A DNA stretch of 60,733 nt from Mesorhizobium alhagi CCNWXJ12-2 (lineage in GTDB: Bacteria > Pseudomonadota > Alphaproteobacteria > Rhizobiales > Rhizobiaceae): the NCBI RefSeq assembly GCF_000236565.1, contig NZ_AHAM01000069.1, positions 1 through 60,733 on the forward strand, given 5' to 3'. A model generated the notes under the pieces. It saw only the letters and a list, made by a program, of their open reading frames with translations, had not been told where the DNA came from and did not search any database. The translations under genes and the position numbers were made by a program. This document shows positions 43,186 to 52,046 of the stretch, one piece after another (the first letter of the stretch is position 1; each line of letters starts with the position of its first letter).

Positions 43186-44337
43186 TCACCCCGCCCGCGA
43201 CAGGCGAACGATGACGCCATCGCTCTCATCGGTGAGCAGCCAGATCGAGCCGTCGGGGGCGAGGTTCACGTCTCGGATGCGGCCGAACTCGCCTTCGAAC
43301 ATGCGCTCCTCGCCGGTTATCTTGCCGGAATCGTCTCGCTCCAGCCGCGAGACGAGCTGGAATTTCAGGGCGCCGGCGATGAGGTCGCCGTTCCATTCCG
43401 GGAACATCTCGCCCTGATAGCTGATGAGGCCTGAAGGGGCGATCGACGGATCCCAGTAGAACAGTGGTTGCTCATAGCCTTCCGCCTCGGTTCCGACGCC
43501 GATCTTGTCGCCGGAATAGTGGACACCGTAGGAAATGACCGGCCAGCCGTAATTTTTCCCTGCTTCGGGCTGGTTGACCTCGTCGCCGCCCTTGGAGCCG
43601 TGCTCGACCGTGACGAGCGCATCGGTCACCGGGTCGAAGGTCGCGCCCTGGACGTTGCGGTGGCCCTTCGACCAGATTTCGGGAAGGTGCTTTGCGCCAT
43701 CGGGCGAGGGATTGTCGGCCGGGATCGAGCCGTCCGGATTGATGCGCAATATCGAGCCGGCATGGTCGTTCATGTCTTGCGCGCGCTTGCCGCCGCCGCG
43801 ATCGCCGAGAGTGATGAACAGCGTGCCGTCCGGCCGGAACACGATGCGCGAGCCGAAATGATGGCTGGTCCGGGTTTTCCTGGACATGGAGAAGATCGTC
43901 TCCATGTCCTCGAGGCGGGCGGCTGCGCCGTCGCGAACGAGTTTTGCACGTGCGACGGCGGTACCGGCACCGCCTTTGCCGGGCTCGGAGAAGCTGAAGA
44001 AGACGAGGCCGGAGGAGGCGAAATCGGGCGAGACGGCGATGTCGAGCAGGCCGCCCTGGCCGCGCGCCACGACGTCGGGCACGCCTTCAACCGGATCGGA
44101 AAGCTCGCCGCCCGACAGGATCCGAATGCGGCCGGGCCGTTCGGTGACGATGATATCGCCGTTGGGGAGGAAATCGAGCCCCCAGGGATGTTCGAGGCCG
44201 TCGGCGACGATGTCGGCGCGAACTTCGACCTCCTCGGTCTGCAAGGTTCGGCTTTCGGCCATGGCCGGCAAAGCAATGGAGGCGGACAGCGCTGCCGAAA
44301 GCAACGCGCGAGAAAGGTTCTGTCTGATCCCGGTCAT
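43186..44337 (-). CDS. PQQ-dependent sugar dehydrogenase-like protein (glucose/sorbosone family)
   Basis: A 383-residue periplasmic protein (signal ALLSAALSASIALPAMA). It has the six-bladed propeller of soluble aldose sugar dehydrogenases: LEHPWGLDFLPNGDIIVTERPGRI near 47-70, RGQGGLLDIAVSPDF near 92, SHHFGSRIVFRPDGTLFITLGDRG near 158-181, and SKGHRNVQGATFDP near 222. These hold PQQ and calcium in relatives. A much longer frame continues upstream to 45708 but runs over greA and is not real. Divergent from greA. Confidence 0.88.
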   Translation of the reverse strand: MTGIRQNLSRALLSAALSASIALPAMAESRTLQTEEVEVRADIVADGLEHPWGLDFLPNGDIIVTERPGRIRILSGGELSDPVEGVPDVVARGQGGLLDIAVSPDFASSGLVFFSFSEPGKGGAGTAVARAKLVRDGAAARLEDMETIFSMSRKTRTSHHFGSRIVFRPDGTLFITLGDRGGGKRAQDMNDHAGSILRINPDGSIPADNPSPDGAKHLPEIWSKGHRNVQGATFDPVTDALVTVEHGSKGGDEVNQPEAGKNYGWPVISYGVHYSGDKIGVGTEAEGYEQPLFYWDPSIAPSGLISYQGEMFPEWNGDLIAGALKFQLVSRLERDDSGKITGEERMFEGEFGRIRDVNLAPDGSIWLLTDESDGVIVRLSRAG

Positions 44338-44646
44338 GGTCTCGACATAGGCATCGAGGCGTCCGAGACAAGAAAGCGCCGCGGCGAGGGCTCCGGGAAA
44401 TGCGGCAAGGGCGATCACAGATAGGTGAATATGTGGATGCGAGAGCGAGCGCGCCGCGGTCGTCGAGTGAGTTGGGCCAAGCCAAATTTTTTCGCGTGAA
44501 AATGCGCGCGGGCTTGCTATATTGAGATAAATTGAGCTGAGAACGGTTCCGTCGCCAAGGCTGCTGGACCGTTTTCTTTTTTTGCCCGCCGCCTTCCCTC
44601 CGAGTGTCGGATGGCGCGGGATCAGGGAATGGAAAGGCCGATTGCA
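44338..44646. other. Divergent promoter region of the PQQ-type gene and greA
   Basis: 309 bp without a gene. It holds the greA promoter candidate (CTATAT at 44517-44522), the leader hairpin at 44539-44583 and about 60 nt of further leader. The minus-strand promoter of the dehydrogenase is expected near 44370-44420. Confidence 0.45.
44539..44583 (+). terminator. Terminator-like hairpin in the greA leader (attenuator candidate)
   Basis: GAGAACGGTTCC (44539-44550) pairs with GGACCGTTTTC (44566-44576) across a 15-nt loop, and eight further T or near-T bases follow. It lies 64 bp before the greA start. No plus-strand gene precedes it, so it must act on the greA leader. A -10-like CTATAT at 44517-44522 would start RNA near 44529, giving a terminated RNA of about 55 nt. 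Confidence 0.65.
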
Positions 44647-45120
44647 ATGAACAAGGTGCCGATGACCGCCAGCGGATTCGAAGCTCTGAAGGAAGAGCTG
44701 CGGTGGCGTCAGCAGGACGAGCGCCCGCGCATCATCGAGGCGATCTCGGAAGCGCGCTCGCATGGCGATTTGTCCGAAAACGCCGAATACCATGCCGCGA
44801 AGGAAGCGCAGAGCCTCAATGAAGGACGTGTGCACGAACTCGAGGACCTGGTGGCGCGCGCGGAAGTCATCGATATCTCGAAACTTTCCGGCGACAAGAT
44901 CAAGTTCGGCGCGACGGTGAAGCTGGTCGACGAGGACACTGAAGAGGAAAAGACCTACCAGATCGTCGGCGACCAGGAAGCCGACGTGAAGTCCGGCCGC
45001 ATCTCGATCTCCTCGCCGATCGCGCGCGCGCTGATCGGCAAGGAGGTCGGCGAGACCATCGAGGTCAATGCGCCCGGCGGGCCGCGCGGCTACGAAGTCG
45101 TCCAGGTGCAGTTCATCTGA
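44647..45120 (+). CDS. greA: Transcription elongation factor GreA
   Basis: A 157-residue protein that rescues backtracked RNA polymerase by stimulating transcript cleavage. The N-terminal coiled coil ([37 protein letters not shown]) carries the acidic tip residues in GDLSENAEY near 43-51. The C-terminal FKBP-like domain follows. The start MNKVPMT is chosen by comparison with rhizobial GreA; two in-frame ATGs lie 18 and 36 nt upstream. It heads the LPS gene cluster, as in S. meliloti. Confidence 0.95.
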   Translation: MNKVPMTASGFEALKEELRWRQQDERPRIIEAISEARSHGDLSENAEYHAAKEAQSLNEGRVHELEDLVARAEVIDISKLSGDKIKFGATVKLVDEDTEEEKTYQIVGDQEADVKSGRISISSPIARALIGKEVGETIEVNAPGGPRGYEVVQVQFI

Positions 45121-45121
45121 G

Positions 45122-46219
45122 GTGGACACGCGCATCGAGGCCGCCGGCCAGACCGGACGGCGGGCTCCGGCGCCGGACATGGACCGCGTCGAGGTCGTCG
45201 CTCCCAATCTGAAGCGGCGGCTTTCCGGCGTCACCAGCACAATCATCCAGCTCGTGCCCCTGCAGGCTGAGATGCTCGGGATCGCCACGCTCGGTCCCGG
45301 GCTGCCCGACAGCCTGCCGAGGATGCGGTGGTGGCAGGTTTTCGCGCTTCTGAAGCGGCCTGCTTCCGGCCGCAAGCGGATATGGCACGCCCGGCGCAAC
45401 ACGGAGATGGTCGCAGGCCTGGTCCTGAAGACGCTCTTTCGCGCCCCGCTGAAGCTGGTCTTCACCTCGGCCGCGCAGCGCGACCACAGGCCGTTCACCA
45501 AATGGCTGATCCGGCGGATGGACGCGGTGATCGCGACCAGCGCCCGTTCCGGCGGCTTTCTGGATGTGCCGCATACGGTGATCATGCACGGCGTCGATCT
45601 CGAGGAATTCCACCCGCCGAGGAGCGGCGGCGACGCATTCTCTGCTTCGGCCCTGCCCGGAAAATATGCGGTCGGCTGCTTCGGGCGCGTGCGACACCAG
45701 AAGGGCACCGACCTCTTCGTCGACTCGATGATCGAGCTGTTGCCACATTATCCCGACTGGACGGCGGTGATTGCGGGCCGCGTGACGGCAGAGCAGAAGG
45801 CGTTCGGCGACGAACTGGAAAGCCGTGTGGCGAAGGCCGGACTGTCGGACCGCGTCGTTTTTCTCGGCGAGGTTCCGGACATCAAGCCATGGTACAGGCG
45901 GGTTTCGCTTTATGTTGCGCCATCGCGCAATGAAGGGTTCGGGCTGACGCCGCTGGAGGCGATGGCTTCCCAAACGGCGGTGGTGGCGAGCGACGCCGGC
46001 GCCTATGCCGAAATGATCGTTCCGGGCGTCACCGGCTCGGTGGTCGCGGCGGGTGACGGCGATGCGCTTACCGAGGCGATCCGGCCCTATCTCGCCGACC
46101 CGGCGCTGGCCGAAGCGCATGGCGTAAACGCGCTCGCCCATGTGACGGAGCATTTTCCGCTGCAGCGTGAGGCCGCCGCCATTCGCACCATCTACGACCA
46201 GGTCTGGGCGCAGGGATGA
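45122..46219 (+). CDS. lpsB: LPS core mannosyltransferase-like glycosyltransferase (GT4, LpsB-like)
   Basis: A GT4 enzyme of 365 residues from GTG 45122, or 346 from ATG 45179. The N-terminus VEVVAPNLKRRLSGVTSTII is characteristic of LpsB/LpcC proteins, which add sugar to the inner LPS core. The donor domain has GCFGRVRHQKGTDLFVDSM near residue 200 and the EX7E motif NEGFGLTPLEAMA near 284-296. The GTG begins 1 nt after the greA stop, so the two are one transcript. The identification as lpsB rests on the greA-lpsB order known from S. meliloti. Confidence 0.85.
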   Translation: MDTRIEAAGQTGRRAPAPDMDRVEVVAPNLKRRLSGVTSTIIQLVPLQAEMLGIATLGPGLPDSLPRMRWWQVFALLKRPASGRKRIWHARRNTEMVAGLVLKTLFRAPLKLVFTSAAQRDHRPFTKWLIRRMDAVIATSARSGGFLDVPHTVIMHGVDLEEFHPPRSGGDAFSASALPGKYAVGCFGRVRHQKGTDLFVDSMIELLPHYPDWTAVIAGRVTAEQKAFGDELESRVAKAGLSDRVVFLGEVPDIKPWYRRVSLYVAPSRNEGFGLTPLEAMASQTAVVASDAGAYAEMIVPGVTGSVVAAGDGDALTEAIRPYLADPALAEAHGVNALAHVTEHFPLQREAAAIRTIYDQVWAQG

Positions 46220-46971
46220 GCGCGACGGACGCAGCGCCGATACGCGCCGAGGCCTTTATCATCCACCTCGCACGCGCCGAGGCGCGCAAACCGCAGGTCG
46301 AGCGGCTGGCAGCCACGCTGCCGCTGCCGATCAATGTCATCAATGCGGTCGACGGGCTGGCGCTCGGCGACCGCGAAATCGAAGCGGCCTATCGCCTGCA
46401 TCTTTATCGCCCGCGCTATCCGTTCGCGCTGCGCAAGGCCGAGATCGGCTGTTTCCTGTCTCACCGCAAGGCATGGCAGGCGATTATCGACCGCGGGCTC
46501 GACGCCGGGCTGATCGTCGAGGACGATGTCGAGCCCGACGAAGAATTGTTCGGGCCAGCGCTGGAGCTGGCGATGAAGACGATCCGGCCGGGCGACTACA
46601 TCCGCTTTCCCGACCGCAGCCACACGGACAGCGGCGCGGAGGTCGCGAAAACCGGCGGGGTGCTGCTGGTCGAGCCTACGCATGTCGGACTCGGCATGCA
46701 GTTGCAGCTCGTCGGGCGCGAGGCCGCGGCCGAACTCCTTAAGGCTACGGAAACCTTCGACAGGCCGGTCGATACGACGATCCAGATGCGCTGGCTTGCG
46801 AAGATCCGCATTCTGGCAGTGCGGCCGCCGGCTGTCCGGCAGATCGGGCACCTGCTCGGCGGCACCGTGGTGCAAAAGAAGTCGAAGCCGCTCAGTGAGG
46901 TGCTGTCGCGCGAGGTCAAGCGGGCCTGGTACCGGCTGGCGTTGCGCATCGCGGCTTTCGGCAGGCGCTGA
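46216..46971 (+). CDS. LPS glycosyltransferase family 25, copy 1
   Basis: A 251-residue GT25 enzyme (LgtB/LpsA type). It opens with FIIHLARAEARKPQVERL, has the family motif EIGCFLSHRKAWQAI near residues 76-90, and the acidic donor site GLIVEDDVEPDEE near 98-110. It shares 4 bp with lpsB (ATGA), so translation is coupled. It adds a hexose to LPS core or O-chain; sugar unknown. Two more GT25 genes lie in the cluster. Confidence 0.88.
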   Translation: MSATDAAPIRAEAFIIHLARAEARKPQVERLAATLPLPINVINAVDGLALGDREIEAAYRLHLYRPRYPFALRKAEIGCFLSHRKAWQAIIDRGLDAGLIVEDDVEPDEELFGPALELAMKTIRPGDYIRFPDRSHTDSGAEVAKTGGVLLVEPTHVGLGMQLQLVGREAAAELLKATETFDRPVDTTIQMRWLAKIRILAVRPPAVRQIGHLLGGTVVQKKSKPLSEVLSREVKRAWYRLALRIAAFGRR

Positions 46972-47115
46972 TGCCGCCAACGCGCTGATCGCTCAGCCTT
47001 CCAATCCATAGCCAACTGTTGACCCAGAGAGAATCGGTTTGCGGTCGAACTGCACAATGTTTTAAAGAGCGCAACCGCCCGGCGAGTGGGCGGACGGCCT
47101 GGGGAGCCCGATGGC

Positions 47116-47811
47116 ATGAGCGGAAAAGGCTCTAAAAAGAGATTGTTCGTCGTCGGCAACGGCGTTTTGCTCGAGGACATGTCGGAGCGGGTCGACGCCA
47201 GCGATGCCGTCTTGCGGTTCAACGAGCCGAAGGCCTCGATCGGGATGAGCGGCACGAAGACCACATGGCTTTTCGTCTGCAACACGGGCAAGCCGATGAA
47301 GCGCAGGCTGGACAATCCTAGCTATCCCACATCGCCAATCGTGCGGGCGGCCGAACTGGTCATTCTCGCTTCCCATCCGATCGCGGTCGAGAAATACGCC
47401 CCGAAGCTCAGCCTTCTGGCGCGAATAAAGGGCAGGCGAGCCGAGTGGACCTGGGCCTGCCTCAACATGTTCGGCAATGCCGGCAAGATGGTGGCGGTCA
47501 TGCCCGTCTCCGACTACGAGGCTGGGTGCCGCGAACTGGGGCTTGAGCCGTCCTTGCTGCTGAAAATTCGCACATTCCCAAGTACCGGATATTTCGGCAT
47601 CCGGTATGCGCTGGAGCAATGCCCGGCGGATGAATGGGACGTTGAAATTGCCGGCTTTAGCTGGCAGGGCTGGCAGCGCCATGCCTGGGCGGACGAACGG
47701 TCGTGGCTGGAGCGCAAAGTCGCGGAACGCAATATTCATATATGGCCGGCAGGGGACGACCAGAAGCCCAAATACGCGAAGAAGAAGCGCAAACACGCGA
47801 AGAAGGATTAG
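47116..47811 (+). CDS. Sialyltransferase-like glycosyltransferase (GT29-type motifs)
   Basis: A 231-residue protein starting behind GGGGAG (47101-47106). RLFVVGNGVLLEDMSERVDA, DAVLRFNEPKASIG and MSGTKTTWLF match the layout of sialylmotif L of animal GT29 enzymes (VVGN, D-x-V-x-R-x-N, G-x-K-T-T). PSTGYFGIRYALEQC near residue 165 matches sialylmotif S, and QRHAWADERSWLE holds a late His. It may transfer sialic acid or a related nonulosonic acid, or Kdo, to LPS. No nonulosonic acid synthesis genes are in the window. The C-terminus is very Lys-rich. Confidence 0.72.
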   Translation: MSGKGSKKRLFVVGNGVLLEDMSERVDASDAVLRFNEPKASIGMSGTKTTWLFVCNTGKPMKRRLDNPSYPTSPIVRAAELVILASHPIAVEKYAPKLSLLARIKGRRAEWTWACLNMFGNAGKMVAVMPVSDYEAGCRELGLEPSLLLKIRTFPSTGYFGIRYALEQCPADEWDVEIAGFSWQGWQRHAWADERSWLERKVAERNIHIWPAGDDQKPKYAKKKRKHAKKD

Positions 47812-47815
47812 CACA

Positions 47816-48517
47816 TTGGAAAACAAGCTCGACATTTACATCGGCTGGGATTCCCGCGAGCCGATTGCTTACGATGTTGCAAAGAAGACATTGCTGGATC
47901 GGGCGAGCGTCCCGGTCGGGGTTCACCCGATCAAGCTTGCCGAACTGGTGGAGAAGGGCGCCTATACACGTGAGGTGGACCCGCTGGCCTCGACCGAATT
48001 CACCTATTCGCGCTTTTTCACGCCGTGGCTTGCCGGCTACAAGGGCTGGGCGCTGTTTTGCGATTGCGACTTCCTGTTCCTCGACGATGTCGCGGAACTG
48101 ACCGGATATCTGGACCCATCCAAGGCGGTACTGTGCGTCAAGCATGACTACACGCCGAAGGCGACTGTCAAGATGGACGGCAAGGTGCAGACCAATTATC
48201 CGCGCAAGAACTGGTCGTCCTTCATGCTGTTCAACTGCGAACACCCGTCCACGAAGACCCTGACGCCGGAAGTGATCAACAGCCAGACCGGCGCCTACCT
48301 GCATCGGATGCAATGGGCCGCCGACGACGAAATCGGCGCCCTGCCGGAAAGGTGGAACTGGCTGGAGGGATGGAGCGAGAAGCCGGAGACGGGAACGCCA
48401 AGCGCAGTCCATTTCACCAATGGCGGCCCATGGTTCAAGGATTGGCAGAACGTCGATTACGGTGACGAATGGCGCGCCGAGGCTTCCAAGGTCGATCCCA
48501 ACTGGAAGCCGATCTAA
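47816..48517 (+). CDS. GT8-like glycosyltransferase
   Basis: A 233-residue protein. The only start that keeps the whole domain without overlapping the previous gene is TTG at 47816, with AAGGA 9 nt upstream and 4 bp after the preceding stop. IYIGWDSREPIAYDVAKKTL opens a Rossmann-type GT-A domain, and FCDCDFLFLDD near residue 80 is a DxD metal motif. FTNGGPWFKDW near 213 is a late GT8-like element. A longer frame reaching upstream to 47606 is rejected. Confidence 0.82.
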   Translation: MENKLDIYIGWDSREPIAYDVAKKTLLDRASVPVGVHPIKLAELVEKGAYTREVDPLASTEFTYSRFFTPWLAGYKGWALFCDCDFLFLDDVAELTGYLDPSKAVLCVKHDYTPKATVKMDGKVQTNYPRKNWSSFMLFNCEHPSTKTLTPEVINSQTGAYLHRMQWAADDEIGALPERWNWLEGWSEKPETGTPSAVHFTNGGPWFKDWQNVDYGDEWRAEASKVDPNWKPI

Positions 48518-48539
48518 CCAGCGCGCCGAAGGAGCATCG

Positions 48540-49352
48540 ATGGTGCCTCCGACGCAAATGAAGCTGTTCGTCATCAACCTGGACCGCCAGGAAGGAAGGC
48601 TGCGCCGAATGGCGGAGATGTTTGATGCCATGGGCCTGCAATTCACCCGCGTCAGCGCGGTTGACGGCAGGCAATTGTCCGAGGAGACAATCAAGCGCTG
48701 GTGCGGCGGCGCCTCTTTCGGCGAAGTGCGGCCTGGAGCGACGGCCTGCTTTCTGAGCCATCGGGGATGTTGGCAGCGCATCATCGACGAAGCGCTGCCA
48801 TATGCGGCCATCTTCGAGGACGATCTGCACCTGGGGGATGATGCGGCCGCGCTGTTCGCAAATGGCGACTGGGTGCCCGAAGAGGCCGATATCGTGAAGG
48901 TCGAAACCATGCGGCAGCCAACCCGCTTGGACAAAACGCTCATTGCAGCGCCCGGCAGGCGCAAGCTCTATCGGCTGGCCGGCAAGCATATTGGCGCGGG
49001 TGGCTATGTGGTGACCCGCAAGGGGGCGGAAAAGCTGCTCAAGATGAGCGAAACCTTCGCCGATCCGGTTGATCATTTCCTGTTCAATCCGGAATTGCCC
49101 TTTGCCTCCTCGCTTGTCACATTTCAACTCTCTCCGGCGATCTGCATGCAGGATTTCTTTCTGAAGGAGCCCGCGGCCATCGTTGGTCTCGGCAGCGATC
49201 TGCACCACGAAAGATCACAGGACCGGCTGAGCCGTGCTGAAAAGCTGTGGCGGGAGGCGAAGCGCCCGTTTGCACGGTTCTATGGCTTCCTGCACCGAAA
49301 GGTTTCCACCTTGCTGACGGACAAGCAGTGGGTCGTGGTCGAATTCAGATAA
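48540..49352 (+). CDS. LPS glycosyltransferase family 25, copy 2
   Basis: A 270-residue GT25 enzyme (ATG with AAGGAG upstream). FVINLDRQEGRLRRMAEMF opens it, then GATACFLSHRGCWQRIIDEALPYAAIFEDDLHLGDD near 67-102 and GGYVVTRKGAEKLL near 158. It lies 22 bp after the GT8-like gene and probably ends the plus-strand LPS operon. It shows clear similarity to the minus-strand GT25 gene at 49423, with which it converges. Confidence 0.88.
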   Translation: MVPPTQMKLFVINLDRQEGRLRRMAEMFDAMGLQFTRVSAVDGRQLSEETIKRWCGGASFGEVRPGATACFLSHRGCWQRIIDEALPYAAIFEDDLHLGDDAAALFANGDWVPEEADIVKVETMRQPTRLDKTLIAAPGRRKLYRLAGKHIGAGGYVVTRKGAEKLLKMSETFADPVDHFLFNPELPFASSLVTFQLSPAICMQDFFLKEPAAIVGLGSDLHHERSQDRLSRAEKLWREAKRPFARFYGFLHRKVSTLLTDKQWVVVEFR

Positions 49353-49422
49353 GGCGGTTGAGGCCACAGCGCCGCGCGTCCTTCAGGACGCACAAGGGAC
49401 GCTGTAGGGTTTTGAATGCGCG

Positions 49423-50223
49423 CTAATCCCTTGCTCGATCTGGCCTGAATTCTATCCGTCTTCTTTCCCTATATCCGAACAATTCCAGGAGCTTGCCCCA
49501 AAGTCGGACCACCTTTCGTGTCAGATAGTGGACAAGGTTGCGGTACGGCTTTTTCCTGAGCTTGAGATTTTGGTCATTGCTGCTTTTCATATAGCCAGCT
49601 TTTCCCTCGAGGTCGAGGAGGCCGCCTTGAATGCAAGGCGCCGGATCGACCTGATAGAGGGTCAGGCGGGGGAAATGCAGAGACTGGGCGTTGAACAGAA
49701 ACTCGTCGACCGGGTCCGTGAAATTTTCTGACTGAGCCAGGAGACGCTCCGCCGCCCGGCGTGAAATGATATAGGCGCATGCGCCCAGATGCCTGCCATA
49801 GAGCCGGACGATCCTGCGTCCTGAGAAAAGGCGTGCCGGCTTCGTGCGGATGGTAGCCCGCTCAAGGAAGGTCTCGAGCTTCATGACGTCGCAATCGGGA
49901 GGAATCCACTCCGCGGTCGATAGCAAGTCGGGAAGCTCCTTCGAGCAAACCACATCGTCTTCGAAAACGGCACCGTGGCTGTCGCCCGAAGCGACGATCA
50001 GCTTCCAGACTTTGCGATGGCTTTCGAAAACCGCGATGGCGCCGGCGGACATGGTGAACCCGAGAAGGCCAGGCCGCGCCCGTGCGGCTCGCGCGGCAAT
50101 CCCTTCGTCGAGCTTGTCGGTCGCCGGGACGCGATGCCAATCGATCCCGAACTGCTTTCCCTGCCGCTCGATATGCGCCATGCGCTCGGGGTCGCGGTCG
50201 AGATTGATGACGTAAGCCTTCAT
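49423..50223 (-). CDS. LPS glycosyltransferase family 25, copy 3
   Basis: A 266-residue GT25 enzyme: MKAYVINLDRDPERMAHIERQ, then IAVFESHRKVWKLIVASGDSHGAVFEDDVVCSKELPD near 65-101 and ACAYIISRRAAERLL near 150. CFLSH of the other copies is replaced here by VFESH, losing the usual Cys/Leu. The gene starts 2 nt after the lrp stop codon on the same strand, so it is translated from the lrp transcript. That ties an LPS enzyme directly to the regulator. Confidence 0.88.
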   Translation of the reverse strand: MKAYVINLDRDPERMAHIERQGKQFGIDWHRVPATDKLDEGIAARAARARPGLLGFTMSAGAIAVFESHRKVWKLIVASGDSHGAVFEDDVVCSKELPDLLSTAEWIPPDCDVMKLETFLERATIRTKPARLFSGRRIVRLYGRHLGACAYIISRRAAERLLAQSENFTDPVDEFLFNAQSLHFPRLTLYQVDPAPCIQGGLLDLEGKAGYMKSSNDQNLKLRKKPYRNLVHYLTRKVVRLWGKLLELFGYRERRRIEFRPDRARD

Positions 50224-50225
50224 GA

Positions 50226-50696
50226 CTAAATCGCCACCATGCCCTCGTCCTTGACCTGGCGGATGGTCAGCGCGGTGCGCACGGTGTCGACATTGGGCGA
50301 GGAGGTCAATTCCTCGATGACGAAGCTCTGGAAGGCGCCGAGGTCGCTCGCCACGCAGTGCAGCAGGAAGTCGGATTCGCCCGAAACCATCCAAGCCTGG
50401 CGCACGATCGGCCAGCCGCGGGTGCGCTCGGCGAAAGCCTTCAACTCGCTTTCGGCTTGGTGGTGCAGGCCAACAAGGCAGAAGGCCACCACGTCCATGC
50501 CGAGTGAGGGTGCGTTGAGCAGAGCGCGGTAGCCGCGGATGATGCCGGCATCCTCCAGGCGCTTGACGCGCCTCAGGCAGGGCGGGGCGGAGATACCGAT
50601 GCGCCGAGAGAGCTCGACATTGGTGATGCGGCCTTCATCCTGCAGTTCCCGCAGGATTTTCCAGTCGATCGCATCGAGTTCGGCCTTGATCGGCAT
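50226..50696 (-). CDS. lrp: Lrp/AsnC-family transcriptional regulator
   Basis: A 156-residue protein. The N-terminal helix-turn-helix is AIDWKILRELQDEGRITNVELSRRIGISAPPCLRRVKRLEDAGII, residues 9-53, and the C-terminal RAM domain (VVAFCLVGLHHQAESELKAF, VRQAWMVSGESDFLLHCVA) binds amino acids. The start MPIKAELD is preferred; the longer frame overlaps the trxB promoter. It lies between the LPS cluster and trxB, as in S. meliloti, and is divergent from trxB. Confidence 0.9.
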   Translation of the reverse strand: MPIKAELDAIDWKILRELQDEGRITNVELSRRIGISAPPCLRRVKRLEDAGIIRGYRALLNAPSLGMDVVAFCLVGLHHQAESELKAFAERTRGWPIVRQAWMVSGESDFLLHCVASDLGAFQSFVIEELTSSPNVDTVRTALTIRQVKDEGMVAI

Positions 50697-50730
50697 TTTT
50701 TCTTCCGCGTTGAGGATCCGGCGAAGTTGA

Positions 50731-51933
<1,203 letters not shown>

Positions 51934-51935
51934 GG

Positions 51936-52026
51936 TGTGTTGAAATTCAACACATTTAGACCGGCAAAGCCGGCTGGGAACGAATAACTGCGCGATCCAT
52001 TTCGAGAATAGCCACTTCTCGAAATG
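51936..52026. promoter_or_regulatory. Three palindromes in front of the LysR gene
   Basis: TGTGTTGAA-A-TTCAACACA (51936-51954) is a perfect 19-bp palindrome starting 2 bp after the trxB stop. CCGGC-AAA-GCCGG follows at 51961-51973. CATTTCGAGAA-N7-TTCTCGAAATG (51998-52026) has perfect 11-bp arms and ends 20 bp before the LysR start. The first may be a trxB terminator-like stem or operator. The third, in the leader or promoter, is a good candidate autoregulatory site or mRNA hairpin. Confidence 0.55.
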
Positions 52027-52046
52027 ACGGCGTATGAGGGGGAGAT

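Noticed and set aside
43186-45708. A very long minus-strand frame upstream of the PQQ-type gene
   Set aside because: The upstream 450 codons run across greA and the start of lpsB and have no protein character; the real start with a signal peptide is at 44337.
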